A stretch of DNA of 13,707 nt from Acidobacteriaceae bacterium (GCA_003168235.1 PMSZ01000465.1:1-13707); one strand, 5' to 3'. Counted from the stretch's first letter, positions 6,814 to 13,025 are shown. Translations and numbers: made by a program. The notes: a model not told the origin generated them from the sequence alone.

Positions 6814-7620
6814 CTACCCTTCCAGATAGGCCACGATCCATTCCTTCAGCCGCTGCCGTCGTTCGTCCGTCGAATCAAAGCGAATTCCAAAACTCTTGTC
6901 GGGTTTGCGCCACGTCACCTGCCCGCGCACCCACACGCGCGGCAGCGTCAGCAGCGAAAACGACACTTCCACCTGGCTGCCCGGCTCCGGCACGTGCGTC
7001 CCCTTCAGCGACATTCCGCCCGAACTGATCTCCTGGCTGGTCGCGGTAATGCGTCCGCTGTCGCCCATCACGATTCCCACCTCGGTCATTACAGGAATCC
7101 GCACATACCGCCGGAATTCGTGCAGCACCAGCATCTGCGTCGAGCGTACCAGCTTCATCGCCGCCGACCGCTCCAGAGGTTCGTGAAAAATGGCGTTGAT
7201 GCACAATTTCGAATAGCGCATGGCGTCCTGCGCCGTCCCGCCCAGTCCGAAAATCACCATGCGGCTGTTCGAGGCCGACCCTCGCGCCAGTTCAATGACG
7301 TCTCCAGCACTTTCTCCCAAAGGCAACACGCAGGCCTCGAGTTTTTCACGGCGCAATCGGTCCGCTTGTTTCCGCGGGATCGGCACGGTCTCAATGCCAA
7401 ACTGGCGGAAGCATTCCGTCATCATCTGCGCCGACTTCTCGGGCAAATCAAACAACGCTACGCGCGCAGCTGTTTTTCGATGGGCCGCTAAGGGAATAGA
7501 AACACCGGTTGCAGTAGACATGAGTCCCAGGGGGTGAACTCCTCCAAAACCCCATTCTGACCCCCCATTTGACGGCTGGCTAGGTTTCCAAAGGTCGTAT
7601 CCAAACTCGCGAAGGGCCAT
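6814..7620 (-). CDS. PilZ-domain protein with a degenerate receiver-like N-terminus
   Basis: The C-terminal part (about 168-265) is a PilZ domain, a c-di-GMP-binding beta barrel. It has RRYVR (R170 and R174 of the RxxxR motif) and EISSGG (197-202) where the usual motif is [DN]xSxxG, so the first position is Glu. The rest follows the family: a strand near 217-225, VRGQVTW and GIRF. The middle part (about 52-130) resembles a response-regulator receiver fold but has no clear phospho-acceptor signature. Likely a cytosolic c-di-GMP effector or adaptor. The start is uncertain: ATG 7620 has AAGGA 11 bases upstream, while ATG 7521 would remove 33 residues that look less conserved. It starts 29 bases after the yceH stop, so the two may be co-transcribed. 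Confidence 0.8.
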   Translation of the reverse strand: MALREFGYDLWKPSQPSNGGSEWGFGGVHPLGLMSTATGVSIPLAAHRKTAARVALFDLPEKSAQMMTECFRQFGIETVPIPRKQADRLRREKLEACVLPLGESAGDVIELARGSASNSRMVIFGLGGTAQDAMRYSKLCINAIFHEPLERSAAMKLVRSTQMLVLHEFRRYVRIPVMTEVGIVMGDSGRITATSQEISSGGMSLKGTHVPEPGSQVEVSFSLLTLPRVWVRGQVTWRKPDKSFGIRFDSTDERRQRLKEWIVAYLEG

Positions 7621-7649
7621 ACCGGAGGTGATCCTTAGGCCAGTTACCC

Positions 7650-8306
7650 CTATTCAAACTGTTTCCGAAATCTCTCCAACTGGTCCTTCACTCCCCCGAC
7701 CTCTCGCCGGAGTTCCGCCACCTGTTCTTCCAACCGCGCAATTCGCTCCCCCTCCGCCGAACCGCGTTCCGCCGCCGCGCCAACCTGCGCCGGCCCCATC
7801 GTCTCCCCCACATCTCCAGCCATCAAGTGCGCATACCGCGATTCCTTCGTCCCCGGCTGCCGCGCCAGTACCTTCGCCAGCGGAGGCTCGCGCTGCATCA
7901 GTTTCTGCAACGCCGATTGCACATCCTCCAGCGCCTCAAAGCGATGCATGCGCTCCCCCCGCGCCCGCAGTTCTCCCGGCGTCTGTGGCCCCCGCAGCAG
8001 CAATACGCACAGCACCGCAATTTCCGGACGCGTGAAGTTAAATACCTCCTGCAAGCGATGCTCGTACTTCGTCACCCGGCTGTCTGCGCCTCCTGCCGGC
8101 CCCGCCAGGCGATCCTGCTGCAGACCTTCCACCGCGTCCCGCACTGCGTCTTCATCAAGCTGCATCACCGGATCCCGGTTCGATTTCTGGTTGCACGCGT
8201 TCACCAGCGCGTTCAGCGACAGCGGATAGTATTCCGGCGTAGTAATATCTTTTTCGATCAACGCCCCCAGCACCCGAACCTCATTCTCCGTCAGCGTGAT
8301 ATCCAT
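7650..8306 (-). CDS. yceH: YceH/DUF480-family protein
   Basis: Close in layout to E. coli YceH: LTENEVRVLGALIEKDITTPE (5-25), YPLSLNALVNACNQKSNRDPVM (27-48), RVTKYEHR (77-84), LLLRGPQTPGELRAR (102-116) and ESRYAHL (155-161). The family has two winged-helix-like domains; its function is not established. The last 30 or so residues (ERIARLEEQVAELRREV...) form a predicted coiled coil. Length of 218 is normal. There is no Shine-Dalgarno; a TACAAT box lies ten bases before the ATG. Divergent from the secreted-protein genes. Confidence 0.93.
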   Translation of the reverse strand: MDITLTENEVRVLGALIEKDITTPEYYPLSLNALVNACNQKSNRDPVMQLDEDAVRDAVEGLQQDRLAGPAGGADSRVTKYEHRLQEVFNFTRPEIAVLCVLLLRGPQTPGELRARGERMHRFEALEDVQSALQKLMQREPPLAKVLARQPGTKESRYAHLMAGDVGETMGPAQVGAAAERGSAEGERIARLEEQVAELRREVGGVKDQLERFRKQFE

Positions 8307-8316
8307 AAGGGCTTCA

Positions 8317-8322
8317 ATTGTA
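8317..8322 (-). promoter_or_regulatory. yceH -10 box close to the start codon
   Basis: TACAAT read from 8322 to 8317; ATG 8306 follows after ten bases, so the predicted leader is about four bases. No clear -35. Confidence 0.4.
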
Positions 8323-8381
8323 CTCAGTCGTCGTACGCCGTGGGATTCGCCTCGCCCCGCCTATCTGGGCGTGAGGGCCAA

Positions 8382-8410
8382 GTTACCACCTGGATAACCA
8401 GGTCAGTAAC
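8382..8410. repeat. Inverted repeat in the yceH / secreted-protein divergent region
   Basis: GTTAC-C-ACCTGG-ATAA-CCAGGT-CA-GTAAC: eleven paired positions interrupted by a one-against-two mismatch. It starts 60 bases from the yceH -10 box and ends 22 bases before the -35 box of the plus-strand promoter. There is no T-run, so an operator or activator site is more likely than a terminator. Confidence 0.5.
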
Positions 8411-8431
8411 TGTAATCGCCTACCAAATGTA

Positions 8432-8461
8432 GTGACAGGTACACTATTTCTCGCGTAAAAT
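8432..8461 (+). promoter_or_regulatory. Promoter of the tandem secreted-protein genes
   Basis: GTGACA (8432-8437) and TAAAAT (8456-8461), spaced by 18 bases; each matches the sigma-70 consensus at five of six positions. Predicted +1 near 8468, followed by AGGAG at 8475-8479. Confidence 0.55.
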
Positions 8462-8485
8462 GGCGGCGTTTTGCAGGAGAATGAA

Positions 8486-9178
8486 ATGCATGGACGAAGA
8501 TGTTATGACAAAGAGATCAAATTGCTGACTCTTATTGGAATGTTGCTACTCGCGCAGATTGCCCTCGGCCAGGACTCCACAGCCCTGCTCCGATTGCAAC
8601 AATCAAGGGCTAGTTTGGATATCGAATCGAATGCCAAGCATGGGCAGGGCATGTCTGGGATTACCACCGGCAACCCAGGAGACGTGTGGTCCTATCCGAA
8701 CTCCTCTGCCTGCCTGGTCGTGTACAACGATGGAAAGTACGTTCTCGAAAAGAGGGATGAGCTAACCATGGGCAGGCCGAAGGTAAAATCGGCGGAAGGC
8801 GTGCTTGGGGCTGACGAACTGCTGCAACTAAAGGCAATGCTGGATACTGAAGAGGTCAAGAAACTGGTAACACCCAAAGCGCCCGATCTCCCTGCGGACA
8901 CACATGCTATCCGGGAGATTCAAACCCTCGCGCTGCAAATCGACCGCGAGGGAACAGAGCAGCGCTTCTCCACCCTGCAAGAGCGTGTAATGACCGGAGG
9001 TGGCAATTCAACAACAGCACAAATCTCAACCGGACTGGATACCTTCTTGGACAATGGAGGGCCTTACAAGAAAACACTTAACCCGCTCATTAAGTGGTTT
9101 GAGGGATTGCAGAAAAAAAACAAGTCAGCGCTAAAAGAATCGAAACCCCGTTACTGCGCGCCGGTCAATGTAAGTTAG
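8486..9178 (+). CDS. Secreted protein of unknown function, paralogue 1
   Basis: I do not recognise a named family. The start ATG 8486 is chosen because AGGAG (8475-8479) lies six bases upstream, whereas the TTG at 8471 precedes that site. The 230-residue product begins with a signal peptide (basic start, hydrophobic core about 12-28, possible cleavage after ALG). The mature part has two cysteines that line up with the next gene, C76 in ACLVVY and C224 in RYCAPVN, compatible with one disulfide. The stretch EGVL...LDTEEVKKL (104-127) matches the neighbour without gaps. It is 27 bases upstream of paralogue 2 and probably in one transcript with it. An exported, possibly periplasmic role is inferred only from the signal peptide. 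Confidence 0.75.
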   Translation: MHGRRCYDKEIKLLTLIGMLLLAQIALGQDSTALLRLQQSRASLDIESNAKHGQGMSGITTGNPGDVWSYPNSSACLVVYNDGKYVLEKRDELTMGRPKVKSAEGVLGADELLQLKAMLDTEEVKKLVTPKAPDLPADTHAIREIQTLALQIDREGTEQRFSTLQERVMTGGGNSTTAQISTGLDTFLDNGGPYKKTLNPLIKWFEGLQKKNKSALKESKPRYCAPVNVS

Positions 9179-9205
9179 AAGGTCGACTTTCAGAAACAGT
9201 TCGCG

Positions 9206-9772
9206 ATGCGTAAACCGATGCGCTCAACAATGATGACTCCTTGCATGGCTCTCTGTGTCCTTTTGGGCATGAGCCTCACCGCCGGGGCAGGCGCGAATGA
9301 AGCGAGGCCTGTACCTGCGCTCCGATTAGTCCTTTTCGAAGATCAGCCAGGAGCGATGGCCGATCAGCAATACTGCATGTTGGTATTTACCGATCGGCAT
9401 TTCCACGCCGAAAAAGCAGTCCGCCATTTAGGAAAAGATCAAGAGCGTCAATTCAGTGAAGGAGTGTTGCCAGAGATTGATTGGAACACCCTTGACGGCA
9501 TTCTTGACAGCGAAGAATTCCGGAAACTCAATGTGCCTGCGAATGTTGCACCTCCCGTCGTCCAGGACGCCCATGCTTTCATTATCAGCGTGGCGCGCGA
9601 CAAGACATTCCAGAACATGGAGTTCCTTGACAACAAAAGTCGCAAGCCTTACGAATCGCAAGTGAAGCCCCTGCTCCAATGGTGGAAATCCGTGCGCAGC
9701 AGACGCATGGTCGAAACGGGCACTCAGGACAGCAGATGTTCGACCGTCAACGGTGTCGTCTTCAGTTATTAG
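9206..9772 (+). CDS. Secreted protein of unknown function, paralogue 2
   Basis: 188 residues with a signal peptide (about 1-30, likely cut around GAGA). Downstream it aligns with paralogue 1. C57 in YCMLVF matches C76, EGVL...LDSEEFRKL (85-108) matches 104-127 with 11 of 24 identities, the DAHAF region matches DTHAI, and KPLLQWW (154-160) matches NPLIKWF. C178 in SRCSTVNG matches C224. It is shorter by loss of an N-terminal stretch and of the segment before YKK. No clear Shine-Dalgarno is visible at ATG 9206; later in-frame ATGs at 9221 and 9230 are possible starts that keep the signal peptide. Function unknown. Confidence 0.72.
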   Translation: MRKPMRSTMMTPCMALCVLLGMSLTAGAGANEARPVPALRLVLFEDQPGAMADQQYCMLVFTDRHFHAEKAVRHLGKDQERQFSEGVLPEIDWNTLDGILDSEEFRKLNVPANVAPPVVQDAHAFIISVARDKTFQNMEFLDNKSRKPYESQVKPLLQWWKSVRSRRMVETGTQDSRCSTVNGVVFSY

Positions 9773-9813
9773 ACCGGCACATTCTCCCCGTTCCCATTTT
9801 GAGAGGACATTGA

Positions 9814-9918
9814 TTGGCTTCCTTTGGCGACCTTGTCGCAATCGCCCGTGAAGTCGACTCGATCTTCAAGAACTTTCTTGTAGCAAAATCTCGATTTCGT
9901 CAACAATCAAAATCCTAA
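9814..9918 (+). CDS. Candidate small protein, 34 residues
   Basis: A TTG-initiated ORF of 34 codons preceded by AGAGGA (9802-9807) at a six-base spacing. The peptide (MASFGDLVAIAREVDSIFKN, then a basic tail FRQQSKS) looks like an amphipathic helix followed by a cationic end, and codon choice resembles real genes. It lies 41 bases after paralogue 2 and its TAA is three bases from the convergent metallopeptidase stop. It could be a third gene of the secreted-protein operon, or chance. No homologue is known to me. Confidence 0.4.
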   Translation: MASFGDLVAIAREVDSIFKNFLVAKSRFRQQSKS

Positions 9919-9921
9919 GAG

Positions 9922-10527
9922 TCAGATCCAATCTCTGCGCCTCATGAATTTGTAGACCTTCATCGCCGGGACGATAAACCACATTGCATACCAGTATTTT
10001 TTGCGAATGAAATTGACATTAAGTTTCCCAGCCCACCTATCGGCCACGTCTTCTTTTTCGGAATGTTCTGGTCGAGTTGTTCGATGGATATGGTGTCCTA
10101 CTTCATGGAAGAGAACGTGGCCAAACGCAATCTCTCGTAGGATGGGGACCCACAGGAATGCTCCACGAAGGCTCGCAATGATCTTATCGACTCGAAGTTC
10201 TATGTAAGGGGAAGAGCCACCGCCCGAGCGAGAGCGTCCGTGATAGAGACCAAGCACATCGGACTTTTTGAATTTGCGGCCCCTGGACCACATCTTTCCA
10301 ATGCGCCCGCTGCGAGGGAGTGCCGTCTCATTCGTCAAAACAATGCAATCTAAACCCCTCAGATACTTCGCTGGTACGCTGCTAAGGAGTTGATGGACGA
10401 TTGCCGACGCATTCACCCGAGGGGCGTACCCTCGATATGTTTCGTTAATCCTAATTTCGCGCGTCTCGGGTAATGCCACCGGCTTCGACACAAACCCATT
10501 AAACCATCGCCGCTTATCAATTTCCAA
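9922..10527 (-). CDS. HExxH putative metallopeptidase
   Basis: The zinc-binding HEVGH (141-145) is followed by EKEDVADRWA (157-166), a downstream acidic helix that could supply the third ligand as in gluzincins. The earlier part (REIRINETYRGY, about 24-35; LDCIVLTNETALPR, 59-72) forms a domain I cannot name. A hydrophobic stretch near 178-195 lies before a basic C-terminal end (RRRDW), so membrane association is possible. Substrate unknown. The start is uncertain: TTG 10527 has AAGGGA ten bases upstream and no ATG is available. The frame stays open and protein-like well upstream, towards the divergent gene at 10660. Confidence 0.65.
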   Translation of the reverse strand: MEIDKRRWFNGFVSKPVALPETREIRINETYRGYAPRVNASAIVHQLLSSVPAKYLRGLDCIVLTNETALPRSGRIGKMWSRGRKFKKSDVLGLYHGRSRSGGGSSPYIELRVDKIIASLRGAFLWVPILREIAFGHVLFHEVGHHIHRTTRPEHSEKEDVADRWAGKLNVNFIRKKYWYAMWFIVPAMKVYKFMRRRDWI

Positions 10528-10600
10528 AAGCCAAATGTCCCTTGCTGTCGTAACATCGCCGTTACACTCATCATCCCGGACAATGAGCGCTATTGCCCGT

Positions 10601-10629
10601 TTGCGACAGTTATTTAACCTTGGTATGCT
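10601..10629 (+). promoter_or_regulatory. Promoter of the small membrane protein gene
   Basis: TTGCGA (10601-10606), 17-base spacer, TATGCT (10624-10629) with an extended -10 TGG directly before it. The predicted +1 near 10636 is 24 bases before the ATG. Confidence 0.5.
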
Positions 10630-10659
10630 TTTTCGCGTTCGAAACGGAAGGCTGCCGGG

Positions 10660-10926
10660 ATGAGTAGATTGGCGCGAAATTTACTCTGTATTTGGGTCGG
10701 AGTCATACTCGGCGGCTTCGGCGGGCTGTTGGTCCTCATCTTTTGGCCGCTTTTGTTCCCTTTATCCTTACGAGGTTCGAGCATCGGAGACGACGCGCTC
10801 CTCCCGATTCCTTTCTTCGCCTTCTACCTCTCATTTGCCGTGCCCGGATTTCTTCTATGCCGGAGACTAACCAAAAAATACGTCCCCGAAGACGCTAACA
10901 GCACGGGACGGGTGCTGTTCCGCTAA
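10660..10926 (+). CDS. Small membrane protein, two predicted helices
   Basis: 88 residues, mostly hydrophobic: helix 1 about 8-37 (glycine-rich, then LVLIFWPLLF), a short polar loop with DD, helix 2 about 46-66, and a basic/polar tail. GGAAGG at 10646-10651 lies eight bases before ATG 10660. No family recognised. The tail may be altered by a frameshift, because the adjacent frame continues in a protein-like way to 10999. Confidence 0.6.
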   Translation: MSRLARNLLCIWVGVILGGFGGLLVLIFWPLLFPLSLRGSSIGDDALLPIPFFAFYLSFAVPGFLLCRRLTKKYVPEDANSTGRVLFR

Positions 10927-10965
10927 ATGTACAGAAAGTGGCAACGGAGTTCCTGGGTCAGATGG

Positions 10966-11130
10966 TCAAAGTGGCGAAACATCCCGATTACACGTATTGA
11001 CCGCACAGGCCGGGCGAAATTTCCGCGCCAATTCGCGCAGCTTCCCGATATCCGCGCAACTGCGGCACGAACTACATGCTACAAAAATCAGCAACTTCCC
11101 TGTTTTCAATACCCTGTCTTGTATACTCAA
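10966..11130 (-). CDS. Short cysteine-rich ORF (possible gene remnant)
   Basis: A 54-codon frame from TTG 11130 to TGA. The peptide contains a hydrophobic strand followed by closely spaced cysteines, LLIFVACSSCRSC (13-25), a basic helix GKLRELARKFRP, and two more cysteines. The strand-CxxC-helix order recalls thioredoxin-like folds, but the rest of such a domain is missing. It lies antisense in the 240-base gap between the membrane-protein gene and cysteine dioxygenase. It could be a small protein, a decayed fragment or chance. Nothing else is supported in this gap apart from the cdo leader. Confidence 0.25.
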   Translation of the reverse strand: MSIQDRVLKTGKLLIFVACSSCRSCADIGKLRELARKFRPACAVNTCNRDVSPL

Positions 11131-11151
11131 TAGTTTGTCGGATACGTCCGA
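11122..11151 (+). promoter_or_regulatory. Candidate cdo -10 box and leader hairpin
   Basis: TATACT (11122-11127) would give a start near 11134, 33 bases before the GTG. Just inside the leader is a perfect five-pair inverted repeat, TCGGA-TACG-TCCGA (11138-11151), 15 bases before the start codon. No strong -35. The hairpin may act at RNA level or be an operator. Confidence 0.3.
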
Positions 11152-11166
11152 GAGTCCAGCCCTACC

Positions 11167-11772
11167 GTGGATAAAAATTTGACTGAACTGATCACAGCAA
11201 CGCGTGTTCCCATCGCCGACTTGGTGGCAAAGCTTCGCACCCTCCCCGCCTCGGCCTTCAATGGCGTCGAGCAGATTCGTTCCCTGCTCGAAACGATGCC
11301 CGTAGACGAAGCCAGCCTCGCCCCCTATTTAACCTGGGATCGGCAACACTACACTCGCAATCTCATCGACAAAACCGACCTCTACGAACTGATGGCCGTT
11401 TGCTGGGAGGTTGGTCAGAACAGTTCCGTACACAACCATCGTGACCAGAATTGCTGGATGGCAGCAGCGGTCGGAAAGCTGCTCGTAGAAAATTTCCACC
11501 TCGAATTTCAGGATATCGAGGCTGGCACCTGCCGCTTGCTCGCATCTAACACCGTGGAATTAACGGCGGCCCATCCCTGTGCGGTCGATCCGCAGGAGCC
11601 GGTGCATCGCGTCGTGAATCCGCGGGAGTTAAATCAGCGCGCCGTGACTCTGCACGTCTATTCGCGCCCCTTTGACACCTGCGTCGTCTATTCGCCCGAG
11701 CAGGGAACATGCGGGGATATCCGGCTTCACTACAATACTGCTTTCGGAAAAGCAGTTGTCGGTCGCCATTAG
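11167..11772 (+). CDS. cdo: Cysteine dioxygenase
   Basis: A mononuclear iron enzyme that oxidises L-cysteine to cysteine sulfinate, using O2, in the cytosol. 201 residues from GTG 11167, no clear Shine-Dalgarno. Compared with rat CDO: R64 in HYTRNLI aligns with the substrate-binding arginine R60; H89 and H91 in SVHNHRD and H147 in VHRVVN are the three-histidine iron site (rat H86, H88, H140); H163 and Y165 in TLHVYSRPFDTC match rat H155 and Y157. C96 stands seven residues after H89, exactly where rat C93 forms the Cys-Tyr cross-link. Bacterial enzymes are usually described as having glycine there. The 71 bases to the following gene allow co-transcription. Confidence 0.93.
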   Translation: MDKNLTELITATRVPIADLVAKLRTLPASAFNGVEQIRSLLETMPVDEASLAPYLTWDRQHYTRNLIDKTDLYELMAVCWEVGQNSSVHNHRDQNCWMAAAVGKLLVENFHLEFQDIEAGTCRLLASNTVELTAAHPCAVDPQEPVHRVVNPRELNQRAVTLHVYSRPFDTCVVYSPEQGTCGDIRLHYNTAFGKAVVGRH

Positions 11773-11792
11773 TCGGCGCCACCGCGGGAACG

Positions 11793-11820
11793 GCGCTGGC
11801 AACTGGGCGCTGGCAACTGG
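11793..11820. repeat. 14-bp tandem repeat between cdo and the barrel gene
   Basis: Two perfect copies of GCGCTGGCAACTGG (11793-11806, 11807-11820) followed by a partial CAACTG. They sit immediately before the Shine-Dalgarno of the next gene. Confidence 0.8.
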
Positions 11821-11843
11821 CAACTGCACTTCAAGGAGGAATC

Positions 11844-12650
11844 GTGAGGAAATACCTGAGAGTCTTGGCCGGCGTAGCGGCGCTATGCACGATGTCGTGG
11901 GCACAGTCCCCGGCGCCAGCTCCCGCCCAAACTCCAGCTCAAGGCCAAACGCCGGACCAATCTCCGCCGCCAGCACCCACTCCCGAAGCGACTCCCATTC
12001 CAACCGCTCCCATCCCCAGCGTCGCTGCTCCGCTCGAATATCCCCGTGTCGAATTCTTCGCCGGCGGCACCTACGCCGAGACTGGCTTCTTTAACGCCGG
12101 ACACTGGGCCGGCCTGGGGGGTTGGGACGCTTCTCTTGCTGGGAACGCGACACCCTGGCTGGGATTTGTCGTCGAGGGCGGCCAATACTTCGGGACCTCC
12201 CAAATCCCCACCGCTTCGCCGGCGCCGTTTCCCACCTGCGGAGCCGTGAACGGGTTCTGCCCTTCCACCTACCCTACATTCAGCGTGGCCACGCGAGAAT
12301 ATAACTTTCTTTTTGGACTGCAATTCGTCCGCCGCAAGTATCAGCGCTTCACGCCCTTTGGCGAGATCCTCTACGGCCACCAGGGCGCCCGCGGCCAAGC
12401 CACCGCGCAGGGAGAAACCGTCACCGAAGTGGGCACCGGCCGGGCCTTCATCGTCGGGGGAGGCTTTGACCACAAGCTCAACCACCGTTATTCACTGCGC
12501 CTCAAACTCGACTATCTGGAAACCGGAACCGCGTTTCCGCAACAACCCAAATTGGCGCAAGACAATTTCCGCGTCTCGGTGGGCATCGTCATCCACAACG
12601 TGCACAAGAAGAAGCGCACTCTCGAAGACGAAAGTGATATCCAACCCTAG
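11844..12650 (+). CDS. Outer-membrane beta-barrel protein with proline-rich linker
   Basis: The start is GTG 11844, with AAGGAGG at 11833-11839. The frame remains open upstream, but that part overlaps cdo and lacks a signal peptide at its end. 268 residues: signal peptide (1-21, ending SWAQ), a Pro/Ala/Thr/Gln-rich linker (about 22-62), then alternating hydrophobic/aromatic strands (VEFFAGGTYAETGF, FVVEGGQYFG, NFLFGLQFV, SLRLKLDYLETG, FRVSVGIVIHN) typical of a small eight-strand OmpA-like or porin-like barrel. A short basic tail follows the last strand. Probably an outer-membrane structural or surface protein. No enzymatic motif is visible. Confidence 0.8.
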   Translation: MRKYLRVLAGVAALCTMSWAQSPAPAPAQTPAQGQTPDQSPPPAPTPEATPIPTAPIPSVAAPLEYPRVEFFAGGTYAETGFFNAGHWAGLGGWDASLAGNATPWLGFVVEGGQYFGTSQIPTASPAPFPTCGAVNGFCPSTYPTFSVATREYNFLFGLQFVRRKYQRFTPFGEILYGHQGARGQATAQGETVTEVGTGRAFIVGGGFDHKLNHRYSLRLKLDYLETGTAFPQQPKLAQDNFRVSVGIVIHNVHKKKRTLEDESDIQP

Positions 12651-12734
12651 CTCTACCTGGGACTTTCTGAAAAAGCGTGGCGCGGCTTAGACGTGGCGCA
12701 AGCACCCCACATCCGCGCCTCCCGGACCGCGAAT

Positions 12735-13025
12735 TTACGACCGCCGCAGCAGATCGCTCAGCGGCTCCGCCTTGGCCCGAAGTTCTTCGGCAAAGTCCGC
12801 GCCTTTTTCCACCGCTTCCTCGAAGCGGTCCTTGGCCTCGTCCGTCCAGTCAGACACTGTTTCCAGCGCGTCGTCATACGATCGGCGCAGGTCTTTCCGC
12901 AGTTGCCGCCCCGTCTTTGGAGCCAGCAACAGGCCCAGGGCCGCTCCCACGCCCAGCCCGATCAGCAAGAAAGTGACCGCCGTCCCGGTCGCTCCATCCG
13001 AACTCTCATATTTTCCAATGCGCAT
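12735..13025 (-). CDS. YtxH-domain small membrane protein
   Basis: 96 residues: a glycine-rich transmembrane helix (about 14-36, LLIGLGVGAALGLLLAPKTG) followed directly by a long charged amphipathic helix (RKDLRRSYDDALETVSDW...). This is the layout of YtxH/gas-vesicle-like stress proteins, which are common and of uncertain function. The start is well supported by GGAGG six bases before ATG 13025. It is convergent with the barrel gene; the 84 bases between the two stops hold only a direct repeat, CGTGGCGC, at 12676 and 12692. Confidence 0.85.
   Translation of the reverse strand: MRIGKYESSDGATGTAVTFLLIGLGVGAALGLLLAPKTGRQLRKDLRRSYDDALETVSDWTDEAKDRFEEAVEKGADFAEELRAKAEPLSDLLRRS

Noticed and set aside
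7624..7634. GGAGGTGATCC, a perfect complement of the 16S rRNA 3' end, on the plus strand
   Set aside because: No plausible plus-strand gene follows; the region downstream is yceH on the other strand. On the minus strand the same bases resemble the 16S tail itself, which has no evident role. Taken as chance.
7628..8035. Plus-strand proline-rich ORF beginning MILRPVTPIQ
   Set aside because: It is the antisense of yceH, whose match to E. coli YceH is clear; proline richness comes from GC-rich codons of the other strand.
9827..9839. Hairpin GCGAC-CTT-GTCGC as a terminator after paralogue 2
   Set aside because: The stem has only five pairs, no U-tract follows, and it lies inside the candidate small ORF.
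10583..10663. 26-codon leader ORF overlapping the ATG of the small membrane protein by ATGA
   Set aside because: It has no Shine-Dalgarno, and the best promoter lies inside it, so it would not be in the transcript.
10927..11133. 68-residue plus-strand ORF (MYRKWQRSSWVRW...) after the membrane protein
   Set aside because: Composition is unlike a folded protein and it has no ribosome binding site; two other frames in the same stretch look more coding-like.
11709..11843. Longer in-frame N-terminus for the barrel protein
   Set aside because: It overlaps cdo and would bury the signal peptide; GTG 11844 has a strong AAGGAGG site.
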